Made by a program: the position numbers and the translations under genes
Assembly (NCBI RefSeq): GCF_000420865.1
Contig: NZ_ATVT01000019.1
Span: 1-63,297, forward strand
Reading direction: 5' to 3'
Origin: Butyrivibrio sp. XPD2006
Lineage (GTDB): Bacteria; Bacillota; Clostridia; Lachnospirales; Lachnospiraceae
Length of the DNA stretch: 63,297 bases
In this document: piece by piece, positions 43,163 through 51,228 of the stretch
Layout of the letters: each line of letters starts with the position of its first letter
Position numbering within the stretch: position 1 is the stretch's first letter
Notes under the pieces: generated by a model
Database searches by the model: none
The model's input: only the letters and a program-made list of their open reading frames with translations
What the model was told of the DNA's origin: nothing

Positions 43163-43600
43163 TTATCGCTCAATCCCCAATATGTGAGATTTCATTTTGA
43201 AACCATACTTCTCATACAAATGAATCGTCTTGTTACCATCAACCACTTTTACTTCGATATGTCTGACATTATTTTGGTCAAACATTAGCATAGCCCAGTC
43301 CATGAGTTCTTTACCAAACCCTTTTCCCCGGAATTCTTCCTTCACCACCAAATAGTCCAGTTTACCGATTTCTCCTATAATATCTACTTTGCAGAAGCCG
43401 ATAATCCGGTCTTCAATTTCAGTGACTGCAATATAGGATTCTTTCTCTCGTAATGCAGCCTCAAATGATTCCAGGGTCTTTTCATATGGATTTAAAGGAT
43501 AAAATCCTTTGAAATTCACAGAAGTTGTATTGTGATAGTCTGATAACTCACGAATACAATCGTACAGTTTGCTTACCTCGTTCGGTGTTATTTCTCTCAT
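43163..43600 (-). CDS. GNAT-family N-acetyltransferase
   Basis: The 145-residue protein has motif A of the GNAT fold, LDYLVVKEEFRGKGFGKELM, which binds the pyrophosphate of acetyl-CoA. IEVKVVDGNKTIHLYEKYGF is the matching motif B. The acceptor is unknown. TAGGAGG precedes the ATG. It follows a second GNAT gene by ten bases, so the two are probably co-transcribed. Confidence 0.9.
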   Translation of the reverse strand: MREITPNEVSKLYDCIRELSDYHNTTSVNFKGFYPLNPYEKTLESFEAALREKESYIAVTEIEDRIIGFCKVDIIGEIGKLDYLVVKEEFRGKGFGKELMDWAMLMFDQNNVRHIEVKVVDGNKTIHLYEKYGFKMKSHILGIER

Positions 43601-43610
43601 ACTATTCCTC

Positions 43611-44066
43611 CTACAGATTCGTCAGTACCATACATTCTGTAGAATCAGTAAAGCCCATACTTTCATAGAGTGGTCTTCCCATTGCGGTTGCATCAAGACT
43701 GATCTCCGTTGCACCTTTTTCCCATGTTTTCTCGATCAGCATTTCAACCATTTTTCGCGCTATTCCCTGACGACGGTATTCACTTCTTGTGTAGACATTC
43801 ATAAGATGGGCTCGTTTTCCGGTTGGATGACTAAACGTTGGCATTATCCTAAAAAAACACATCGATGCACAACCAATAACCATGTCATCATCCACCGCAA
43901 TAACATTTATATGATCTCCATTGCAAAAGTAATCGCGACTCTCTTTTATAACTTTATCTGAAAACTCATAATCTTCTGGTAGATTATTCACAACCTTAAG
44001 CATCTCCAGGCGAACACTCATCAAGAAATCTATATCATTTTTTGTAGCAACTCTTATTTCCATCAT
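43611..44066 (-). CDS. GNAT-family N-acetyltransferase
   Basis: The 151-residue protein has motif A in MNVYTRSEYRRQGIARKMVE and motif B in ISLDATAMGRPLYESMGF. It is only distantly similar to the neighbouring GNAT, so it is not a recent duplicate. AGGTG lies upstream of two adjacent ATG codons (44066 and 44063). It is 17 bases after the HTH-AbrB gene. Confidence 0.9.
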   Translation of the reverse strand: MMEIRVATKNDIDFLMSVRLEMLKVVNNLPEDYEFSDKVIKESRDYFCNGDHINVIAVDDDMVIGCASMCFFRIMPTFSHPTGKRAHLMNVYTRSEYRRQGIARKMVEMLIEKTWEKGATEISLDATAMGRPLYESMGFTDSTECMVLTNL

Positions 44067-44083
44067 CTTTCACCTACATTCTT

Positions 44084-44518
44084 TTAGTCAGTTATACTTT
44101 CTTTCGCACTGTTGATAAGACCGAGAAGACCCATCTCCTTAATTAGAGCTATACCCTGGAATTCATCTCCGAGGACAATCAAATTGTCGCCTGTTTTAAT
44201 ATCGAAGATCTTTCTTGCTTTGGCAGGAATGACGATCTGACCCTTATCCCCCACTTTGACCATTCCAAAGATATGTTTTCCTTTCGGCGGTATAGCATAT
44301 CCCAGGTTGTCCGAATCATTCTTTTCATATGAGATAAGGTCGTCCATGGATACACCAAAGAGGTCAGCCAGCATCTTACATCTCTCTATGTCCGGCAGCG
44401 ACTCGCCGGTCTCATATTTTGAAAGCGTCTGTCTGGATACGCCTATCTTCTCTGCAATTTCCTCCTGTGACAGGTTATTAAGCTTTCTCAATTCCATAAG
44501 ATTATCTGCAAAACTCAT
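44084..44518 (-). CDS. HTH (XRE)-AbrB fusion regulator
   Basis: The 144-residue protein combines two DNA-binding modules. An XRE helix-turn-helix covers about 8-62 (LSQEEIAEKIGVSRQTLSKYE). A SpoVT/AbrB swapped-hairpin domain follows at about 85-130 (VKVGDKGQIVIPAKARKIFD). Such fusions are common in Lachnospiraceae and are usually autoregulators. It starts at ATGA inside the end of the acyltransferase gene, so the two are coupled. Confidence 0.88.
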   Translation of the reverse strand: MSFADNLMELRKLNNLSQEEIAEKIGVSRQTLSKYETGESLPDIERCKMLADLFGVSMDDLISYEKNDSDNLGYAIPPKGKHIFGMVKVGDKGQIVIPAKARKIFDIKTGDNLIVLGDEFQGIALIKEMGLLGLINSAKESITD

Positions 44519-45591
44519 TCATTCTTCTCCTTTTTTATTCCCAGAACACACCACCTTATGAAAGGTATGCGGCTCATGATTTCATACAGAAGGTAGGAGC
44601 CTGCGAATGCTGCTATTGCAACCAACAGGTATACGATGACAGGAGCAAGGGACGGACATAATGTATGCAGATACCATCCGCTGACCGCGATCATCAGATA
44701 ATGGAATACATAGAGGCCCCATGATTTTCGGCACATCCACCTTGAGAAGGCATTCTCAAAATTGCCCCATTTTTTCATGAAGGCAAGTATACCGAGTGTT
44801 CCAAACCATGCGTATACATTGCACATGATTGTATCCAGAACCACGTGATCCGGATAAGGCTGACCTATATATAAAATCACGAAGGCTACGCAGGATGCGA
44901 GGGCAAGAATGCTTAATAACAGCCAGCTTTCGCCAAGCCGATCCATCACTTCGTCATGGGACAGCACAAAGTAGCCGATCAAAAAGCCCAGTCCGTAAAT
45001 ACCGAATCTGTATACCACTATTATCGGTGTGTTAAGTATCTGCGCTGCTCCGTATACGGGTATGACAAGAAGTATAAGTGTCAAAAGATTTGCTTTGCCA
45101 CAAATATTATAAAATCCGTCTTTTTCAATCCTTCTGATCAGTACCAGTATCAGGCTGAAGAGCCAAAGCATCTGAATGTACCACAGCGGACCTGATCCGC
45201 TGACTGCCATTATCAGGAAAAGGATTGGCCCCGGTACGTTGTTCATGGAATTAAAAGCACCGGACATCAGCATGTTGTAATAGCCAAGAACCCAGCCGAA
45301 AACCAGAAGGCCGATTGTTGATGGCACAAGATATTTTCTCGTCCTTACTCTGATGAATTCCTTTTCTGTTCGTTTAATTAGTTCAAAGCGAGCTGACATG
45401 CCGGATACCACAAACAGAAGTAACATGAACCAAGGATATACAATGTACTGATATGTATCCTGGGGCTGATATTTACTGAAAGGTCCGATGATTCCATGTT
45501 GTGTTACACTGTTGAATATGTAAATTACATGATAGATTACAACCAGCACTACTGTTATCCAACGAATATTATCCAAATATGCCTTTCTCAT
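44515..45591 (-). CDS. Acyltransferase 3 family membrane protein
   Basis: The 358-residue protein has about ten membrane segments. It begins RKAYLDNIRWITVVLVVIYH, where the His of the family is conserved, and WGLYVFHYLMIAV lies near the end. Family members acetylate or succinylate surface sugars or lipids. The true start is ATG 45591 with AAGGTGG 7 bases upstream. The HTH-AbrB gene directly downstream probably regulates it. A terminator-like hairpin lies 50 bases upstream. Confidence 0.88.
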   Translation of the reverse strand: MRKAYLDNIRWITVVLVVIYHVIYIFNSVTQHGIIGPFSKYQPQDTYQYIVYPWFMLLLFVVSGMSARFELIKRTEKEFIRVRTRKYLVPSTIGLLVFGWVLGYYNMLMSGAFNSMNNVPGPILFLIMAVSGSGPLWYIQMLWLFSLILVLIRRIEKDGFYNICGKANLLTLILLVIPVYGAAQILNTPIIVVYRFGIYGLGFLIGYFVLSHDEVMDRLGESWLLLSILALASCVAFVILYIGQPYPDHVVLDTIMCNVYAWFGTLGILAFMKKWGNFENAFSRWMCRKSWGLYVFHYLMIAVSGWYLHTLCPSLAPVIVYLLVAIAAFAGSYLLYEIMSRIPFIRWCVLGIKKEKNE

Positions 45592-45636
45592 ATTTCTACC
45601 ACCTTTGCTAAATATTTTAACATTTTTCTTAATCAT

Positions 45637-45675
45637 AAAAAAGTAAGCTCCGCCTGTCTACCAAGCGAAGCTTAC
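45637..45675 (-). terminator. Terminator hairpin upstream of the acyltransferase gene
   Basis: An 11-bp stem with one G-U pair (45643-45653 with 45665-45675) is followed on the minus strand by TTTTTT. It isolates the acyltransferase operon from upstream transcription, or could act as an attenuator if the promoter lies further up. Confidence 0.75.
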
Positions 45676-46172
45676 AAATTTTGCTATTTTTTGTTAAATT
45701 TGGTTGCGAGCGCATAGTTTTATAAAAACCGCTCATTGGTGCCGTCAAGCAACTCAAAGATTTTTCATCCCCAAGCCGCAGCTCTTCTAAACTCTTTTCA
45801 CCAACTTAATTATTTAATAATCTATCCATCAAAAGAGGTCGAGCGTCCTTAACCTGATACAGTTGCTTCGACGCTTCCAAAATGATCAACAAAGATCTGT
45901 TTCTGTGATTCACTCATATGAAATATCGAAAACACCTAAGTGCTGCTAAACATAAGAATACATCGATGCTTTGAGGCTTATGCAGTAAGGCATGTTTCCT
46001 CCACATAAAAAGAGCTCTGCAGTATTGCCTGCAAAGCCCTTGGTTATTAAAAATTCAGCGAGAAAACCCCTTCCGATGAAGTCGGGCTTGATAGTAAAAC
46101 TAAATTCTACATAGCGAAAACCTAGGGATTATGCAGATTTTAATTCTACTTTTCCTCGCAGATTCTTGTTTG
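45676..46172. other. Gene-free stretch with degraded coding traces
   Basis: No intact gene was found. On the minus strand 45946-46131 is open for about 61 codons (FSFTIKPDFIGRGFLAEFLI recalls a GNAT motif A) but has no start signal. Around 45775-45925 two overlapping frames encode short peptides (MSESQKQIFVDHFGSVEA and QVKDARPLLMDRLLNN), as if from a frameshifted gene tail. These are too weak to name. A terminator lies at 46006-46039. Confidence 0.45.
46006..46039 (-). terminator. Probable terminator of the traX-like gene
   Basis: GAGCTCTGCAG (46012-46022) pairs with CTGCAAAGCCC (46029-46039) allowing two G-U pairs. TTTTTATG follows on the minus strand. Confidence 0.65.
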
Positions 46173-46910
46173 TCAGAACAATATTGGAGTATCACCATAC
46201 ATAATAATTCTTATGATTCCAATAACAACAAGATGTGCCGGATAGTAAATATAGAAAAACCATTTTAGCCATTTAGCTTTTCCTCGCTGTCCGTCATAAC
46301 GTTTCATAAGCGGATATACAAGGATAACAAACAATTCTATGATTCCGTGAACTTTATTTACAAAGAAAAACGACACTACTGCATACAACATAACCCATAG
46401 CATCATGATAAGCGTTTGTTTTTTTAGATCACCGCGATGTCTGTGAATGCCTATGATCGCCAACACCGCGATACAACTCCAATCCGCAGGAAAAGCACTC
46501 CATACAAGTACAAAAATCAGGATATGTTTCAGCACTTTATACCTGAACTCTGAATCCTGAAGCCACAGTACCAACACTGCTATAAACAATGGGTACATGA
46601 CGCTTGTCTGATTAAAGATACCTGTTTTAAGCGGAACGAAGTTTATTCCAAAAGCAAAACAGTACGCAAAATGCGAGATTATGGCAAATATGCCCAGTCT
46701 AAGCAGATACTTTTTTATGTTGTGTGTGTAATGATAGCCCTCTGCGATGAAAAACCACATAATCGGAGCCGTCAGCCTTCCTATAATATGTAACGCAATA
46801 GGAAGTGGCTGTGCGGGGAACGATGGATAGAATAAATTGGCAGCATGATCTATCGTCATGGCAATAATTGCTATTATTTTAAGATGATTGGAGTTTAGTT
46901 TCTTTTCCAT
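46173..46910 (-). CDS. TraX family membrane protein
   Basis: The 245-residue protein has about eight membrane segments and the TraX start LNSNHLKIIAIIAMTIDHAA, followed by HIIGRLTAPIMWFFIAEGYH. TraX proteins were named for F-pilin acetylation, but chromosomal members in Firmicutes are widespread and of unknown substrate. No conjugation genes are nearby. Three other small membrane or unknown proteins follow upstream. Confidence 0.9.
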   Translation of the reverse strand: MEKKLNSNHLKIIAIIAMTIDHAANLFYPSFPAQPLPIALHIIGRLTAPIMWFFIAEGYHYTHNIKKYLLRLGIFAIISHFAYCFAFGINFVPLKTGIFNQTSVMYPLFIAVLVLWLQDSEFRYKVLKHILIFVLVWSAFPADWSCIAVLAIIGIHRHRGDLKKQTLIMMLWVMLYAVVSFFFVNKVHGIIELFVILVYPLMKRYDGQRGKAKWLKWFFYIYYPAHLVVIGIIRIIMYGDTPILF

Positions 46911-46959
46911 TTTATCCCTATCATAAATTATCCTGAAAGATAAAGCTTTTCTTTATGTC

Positions 46960-47469
46960 TTAAAGCATTTTTTTCTTATTGCAGTTTATCTCTGTCTTTT
47001 TATTCTCCAGGAAAGCTATCAGCTCAGACGAGCAGTTTTCTTTTGGAACTATCATCATCTGTCTCGCTGAGGGCTTAAGGAAAAAGAAGTTTTTGTCCTC
47101 GACAATCCTGTAGATAGCGCTGTAATTTGATCTGGCGCTAACCTTTGGAGATGTCCACTCGAAATCTTCTTCATTGAAGGTGTAATGCACATTTAAATTT
47201 CCCAAGGCTTTATTGGTCTTTACCTGTCTGCGAACACTGAAATCAATTACAAAAGCATAGACAACTATTAGAAAAATTGGGGCACTTGCACCTGCGATAA
47301 TATCGCTGACATTATTCTTCATTATGCCGGATATGATTAATTTGCCCGGCATAGCTATGTAAATAAGGAGAAATAACCACCAGTATTCCTTTAGCATAGT
47401 AATCAGTCTAGCTCTTGTCGCCTTCTTTAACCCCTTATAATCACAAAAAAAATCTGCTTCATATGGCAT
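46960..47469 (-). CDS. YcxB-like membrane protein
   Basis: The 169-residue protein has two membrane segments (about 30-50 and 60-80) and a soluble C-terminal domain with YTFNEEDFEWTSPK, YSAIYRIVEDKNFFFL and MMIVPKENCS. That pattern matches the YcxB-like (PF14317) domain, of unknown role. GGAGGA lies 9 bases before the ATG. Confidence 0.8.
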   Translation of the reverse strand: MPYEADFFCDYKGLKKATRARLITMLKEYWWLFLLIYIAMPGKLIISGIMKNNVSDIIAGASAPIFLIVVYAFVIDFSVRRQVKTNKALGNLNVHYTFNEEDFEWTSPKVSARSNYSAIYRIVEDKNFFFLKPSARQMMIVPKENCSSELIAFLENKKTEINCNKKKML

Positions 47470-47585
47470 TAATGTTTTCCTCCAAACAATACTTTTTTCT
47501 TATGCTATTGCACAAGATCACAGAGAATTATATAACTTACCAGCACGGATATCCAGCCAGTTAAGCTGAAATATTAGTTAGTCTC

Positions 47586-47975
47586 TTATTGAATCGATAT
47601 GTCCTCTGTTTTATCAAATACTTTGAGCAGGTAGGATAGATATCCTCCCAAAACAGCAAGAATTAACACTAAATTGATTACCATTTCTGCCAGGAAATTA
47701 CTCATCCCATTTGCAGAAAAAACTTTGAGTGCATTATTTACAGAGTGGAATAAAATACATGGGACAAGAGACTTCCCATAATAAAAGATTATAACCAACA
47801 CAAATCCAACCATAACAGCAAACACAATCTGGGTGACGGATGAAATCAAATCTTTTCCACTTCCATTAAAAAGATTTACGATATGCCCCAGACCAAATGT
47901 AATCGCAGAAACAATAATTGCGCTCCTCAAGAACCGGACCCACAATGGATTTTATTACCTTAGTCTTATTGAGCA
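47586..47975 (-). pseudogene. CPBP-family protease remnant with internal deletion and frameshift
   Basis: An upstream frame encodes IVGPVLEER, the start of CPBP motif 1 (EExxxR). The sequence then continues in another frame as RSAIIVSAITFGLGHIVNLF (motif 2) and CILFHSVNNALK (motif 3). About 20 residues between motifs 1 and 2 are missing and the frame changes at that joint. The N-terminal membrane segments are also absent. The TTG-started open frame (47945 to 47586) could still give 119 residues, but without a complete active site. Confidence 0.7.
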
Positions 47976-47981
47976 AAGCTT

Positions 47982-48800
47982 TTACCACAATTTCATTAGC
48001 TGCTTTTTCATTTCACACATCATTGGTATCATCCTGCCGATAGCCCATATGTAAAGGGTAGATTTGTTATTATGTACATGATAGCTCTTCCAGCCCGAAG
48101 CCACGTTATACAAAGGATGAATCGCGGCACAGCCGGGAATAGTCAGCTCTACATGTTGTTTGTCATAGTTAATCTTGGCGCCATCATAGACAAGCATTAT
48201 TTCTGACAAAATAGCAGCCAGCCCCATGAAAAGGTCATACATCTCTTCCTCATTATCGGGAGTTATCTCTGCTTCCCTTTTATCCCACAGCACTTCATCA
48301 ATACGTTTCAGCTTATCCTCTGCGGATTCAATTGAAAGAATATGATAGATAGCATCATACTTTTCTACCAACTCTTTTCTATGCTCTTTAAAATACTGCT
48401 TTCTTTCAGGTGTTTCAAAAGGATCCTCCTGGACAGGACCCTTGTCCGTTAGCATCTCTTCCAGGATTGCAGGGGCCTTTTCCTTTAAAAATGAAGCAAA
48501 GAATTCTATTACTTTTATGAACTCCTCGTCTGTTTCAGCCTCCCAGTTTCTCTTGTTCTTATACTCAGGTAGAACCTTACCTATTTCCACAATATCATGC
48601 CCTCTGGCAGATGTGTAGATCATCAGCATGTACTCTTTTTGAACCCGGCTTTCCTGCTGAATAGATATGCACTGCTCTACGCTTCCAACGGTTCTTGAGA
48701 AAGTCCATATGACACCAAATAATTTACGCTTGTAAGTAAAGCCCATATCCTTTACGGCCTGGCCTATAACATCTTTTATTACTTTTTTTCTATTTAGCAT
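47982..48800 (-). CDS. Hypothetical protein with DUF4304-like N-terminus
   Basis: The 272-residue soluble protein begins RKKVIKDVIGQAVKDMGFTY with FSRTVGSVEQCISIQQES, which resembles DUF4304 proteins. The middle is charged and helical (about 90-205). The rest has no motif I know. Its ATG is not preceded by a strong ribosome site. No function is proposed. Confidence 0.65.
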   Translation of the reverse strand: MLNRKKVIKDVIGQAVKDMGFTYKRKLFGVIWTFSRTVGSVEQCISIQQESRVQKEYMLMIYTSARGHDIVEIGKVLPEYKNKRNWEAETDEEFIKVIEFFASFLKEKAPAILEEMLTDKGPVQEDPFETPERKQYFKEHRKELVEKYDAIYHILSIESAEDKLKRIDEVLWDKREAEITPDNEEEMYDLFMGLAAILSEIMLVYDGAKINYDKQHVELTIPGCAAIHPLYNVASGWKSYHVHNNKSTLYIWAIGRMIPMMCEMKKQLMKLW

Positions 48801-48893
48801 AATCGTATTCCTCTGTGTCTTATCATATTTTTAATGGCCTCCGCATCCTACAATCGCATATGCAATCAATTATTTACCTTATCATTAGCAAAT

Positions 48894-49031
48894 TCATTGT
48901 CTTTCAGAACTTCCATTCAAGTGAATCATATAGTCCTTACAGCTATCTCCCATGAGGCTAAGTACCTCTTTTAGATCAGTATAGTATTGTTCACCTTTAT
49001 TTATCAGTAATCCTGTAACAATCTCAGTCAT
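48894..49031 (-). CDS. Possible 45-residue protein coupled to the upstream gene
   Basis: ATG 49031 overlaps the stop of the 166-residue gene by eight bases and gives 45 residues, including KGEQYYTDLKEVLSLMGDSC. The overlap and the amino-acid make-up suggest coding. The ribosome site is weak (AGAG). It could also be the start of a decayed longer gene. Confidence 0.45.
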   Translation of the reverse strand: MTEIVTGLLINKGEQYYTDLKEVLSLMGDSCKDYMIHLNGSSERQ

Positions 49032-49524
49032 CTTTCTCTTTTTTTCCAACAATCATTACACAGATTGCCTCTGACTCATAACCGTCAAGATCATCTTCTT
49101 CAAGCCAGGTGGGTTCATCATCGCGGAACTTGTGAAATCTCATGGTGATGTTCCCATCCTTTTCAGCGATTACAATATGAAACTCTTCTTGGGGAAATAA
49201 ATTACTAAGCTTCATAGCCCACATGTCTGCTATAGTGAATGCCAGCTTGAGTCTTTCGTCATCGTTTTCCACTTCAAAAAAATCATTAATACGGCAATCA
49301 CTACATCCGGCCTCAAGATAAGTAGCATAATCGTGCATTTCAAGCATTCTATCACGATCCAGATTGTCATACTTCTCCCCATCGCGGATGCGCATAAAAT
49401 AAAATCCTGATGCTTCATAGAACTCAGGGCAAAGAACAGATAATTCGCCTTTAATCTCGATGCTGTTGCTCAGGTCTTTAAGTTTATCCATCTTTTCTTT
49501 CATTGCAGAATTATATATATACAT
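49024..49524 (-). CDS. Hypothetical acidic protein
   Basis: The 166-residue protein is acidic (Asp/Glu-rich C-terminus) and soluble. It includes FYFMRIRDGEKYDNLDRDRM and HDYATYLEAGCSDCRINDFF. I do not recognise a family. The start at 49524 has only a poor ribosome site; ATG 49503 is an alternative. It probably shares a transcript with the small downstream frame. Confidence 0.6.
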   Translation of the reverse strand: MYIYNSAMKEKMDKLKDLSNSIEIKGELSVLCPEFYEASGFYFMRIRDGEKYDNLDRDRMLEMHDYATYLEAGCSDCRINDFFEVENDDERLKLAFTIADMWAMKLSNLFPQEEFHIVIAEKDGNITMRFHKFRDDEPTWLEEDDLDGYESEAICVMIVGKKEKDD

Positions 49525-49674
49525 AAGTTATTGTCTTTTCTGAGATTATTGTCCTTTCTCTCTTAATTTCGTTTCATGTTATCCTGTAATTCATGCCTCA
49601 TCCATTATCAGCCATTGATCCATTCCGGGTCCCTTTTCTTTATCCTCCTGCAAATTCTATTCCAAAATAACTTA

Positions 49675-50094
49675 CTATTCGATTGTGAAACTCTCCGTCT
49701 TCAAATCACAATAGTACCTTCCGCTCTCAGCGGTGAACTTCAATACACAATAATCTGGATCGGTAACCCCGCCCTTATAGAACATCGTATCACCTTTACG
49801 CCAGATCATATCTTTGGTCTCTTGGTCTGTCAGTACTTCCATTTTACCTTTCAGCATAACACCTACGTACTATATCAATCCTTTATGATAGAAGTAAATA
49901 CAGGCATTGGGATTATTCATGTACTGTTTTACTCTCATTGAAGATGTGTTTGTCGAAAAATAGAAACTCTTTATGCCTTCCATCTTTCTCGGCTTCAACA
50001 TAGCTTTCACATTCGGAAATCCCTCTTCATCAACTGAACAGATGAAAGCAACCTTCTGTTTTCTGATAAAACTCTCAATAATACTGTTATCCAT
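49675..50094 (-). pseudogene. Pyridoxamine-5'-phosphate-oxidase-like gene with one in-frame TAG
   Basis: ATG 50094 (AGAGGAG 6 bases upstream) opens a flavin-binding split-barrel protein: FICSVDEEGFPNVKAMLKPR and SFYFSTNTSSMRVKQYMNNP. After 74 codons a TAG at 49870-49872 interrupts it. The same frame continues as YVGVMLKGKMEVLTDQETKD to the stop at 49675, with the expected family tail. The full length would be about 139 residues. Only a single base change separates this from an intact gene. Suppression or a sequencing error are the alternatives to a pseudogene. Confidence 0.8.
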
Positions 50095-50130
50095 ATTGCT
50101 CCTCTATTATTCTGAAAGTTATATTTTTCC

Positions 50131-50427
50131 TCATGTCCATAATGATGTTATAAACATCGGTGAAGCATCGTTGCTCTTTTCAAAACCACAGTTTTCATAA
50201 AAATGAACTTCTTTATCGTATGCTATTACTGCCATGCGTAGATAATCCTTATAATGTTCTTTCGCCATTCCAACAAGAGTTCTTCCGATTGTGTTTCCAT
50301 GGTAATCTGGATCAACAAGGAGGTGCAGTATGATGAGATGCCCGTAAGAGTAGAATACAATCTTACTGAGAAAACAAAAAGCCTCATCCCCATTCTCCTT
50401 GAACTGAAAAAATGGGGCGAGGACAAT
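50131..50427 (-). pseudogene. C-terminal remnant of a GNAT acetyltransferase
   Basis: The minus-strand frame is open for 98 codons without a start. It contains LIILHLLVDPDYHGNTIGRT (motif A) and VIAYDKEVHFYENCGFEKSN (motif B), the acetyl-CoA-binding half of a GNAT enzyme. The N-terminal half is lost and the fragment abuts the 3' end of the ABC ATPase gene. This suggests a deletion joint at about 50428. Confidence 0.75.
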
Positions 50428-50435
50428 CTATAGTT

Positions 50436-51215
50436 TTAGCTATAAGTTTCAGCTCTTGCATACAGTGAATATTTATAGAGCATATCACCATCGCCATTTG
50501 CCCGGACATAGGCTCCCAGTGTTTTTTTCATCATTTCATCCTGGGCCGCCACTTCAGAAGGAGTACCACAGACAACAATCTCTCCGCCATCCAGCACGCA
50601 TATCCTATCGCTTATGGAAAAACTCATGGGAATATCATGTGATGCTATAAGGATTCCTGTCCCGGACTTTTTGAGATTCTCAAGTATTTTACATATATGC
50701 AGCTTGTGCGGAATATCAATGTCTGAAAGCGGCTCGTCCAAAAGCATATATCTGCTTTTTTGGGCAATAACCATCGCCAGATAAGAAAGCGTCCGCTCTC
50801 CTCCTGAGAGATCAGAAACCTTCTTCTGTCTGTAACTTTCAAGTCTTACCATTTTCAGCGCATCTTCAATTGCTGCTTTATCCTCAGCGTTTAATGTATG
50901 AGAAAAATCGCCAAACGAGAATCTACCATGTGAAATCAGCAGCGCAACACTCATATCTACAGGCAGAACCTGCTGTGGAAGAAATGAAATCATCCTTGCA
51001 CGCTTTTTAGCGGGAAGTCTAGACACTTCTTTCTCGTCAATAAGTACATTCCCTCTATATTCAAGTTGTCCGTCAATTGTTTTTAAAAGTGTGGATTTTC
51101 CACTCCCATTGTTGCCAATAATTGATACTATCTCCGATGGTTTAAGGGCAAAACGATCAATATGAAGTTTTTGTACTCCGCCATATCCGGCAGTTAAGTT
51201 TGTGAGTTCTATCAT
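50436..51215 (-). CDS. FecE/BtuD-type ABC transporter ATPase
   Basis: The 259-residue ATPase has the Walker A GNNGSGKST, a Q-loop FLPQQVLP, the signature LSGGERTLS, Walker B MLLDEPLSDID and the switch His in ASHDIP. It powers the FecCD-like permease encoded directly upstream. Type II importers of this kind carry iron chelates, heme, cobalamin or, in MolBC, molybdate. Its position at the end of a molybdoenzyme operon makes molybdate a serious candidate. Confidence 0.92.
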   Translation of the reverse strand: MIELTNLTAGYGGVQKLHIDRFALKPSEIVSIIGNNGSGKSTLLKTIDGQLEYRGNVLIDEKEVSRLPAKKRARMISFLPQQVLPVDMSVALLISHGRFSFGDFSHTLNAEDKAAIEDALKMVRLESYRQKKVSDLSGGERTLSYLAMVIAQKSRYMLLDEPLSDIDIPHKLHICKILENLKKSGTGILIASHDIPMSFSISDRICVLDGGEIVVCGTPSEVAAQDEMMKKTLGAYVRANGDGDMLYKYSLYARAETYS

Positions 51216-51228
51216 CAGATCTGTCCTT

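Noticed and set aside
46173..46910. Evidence for a conjugative element from the TraX gene
   Set aside because: TraX-like proteins are common chromosomal genes and no relaxase, coupling protein or type IV secretion genes are present.
49870..49872. TAG as a programmed pyrrolysine codon
   Set aside because: No Pyl genes or insertion structure are seen, and PNPOx-like proteins are not known to need it; a nonsense mutation is more likely.
50226..50426. 66-codon frame at the ABC ATPase end
   Set aside because: It is a shadow; the adjacent frame encodes clear GNAT motifs A and B.
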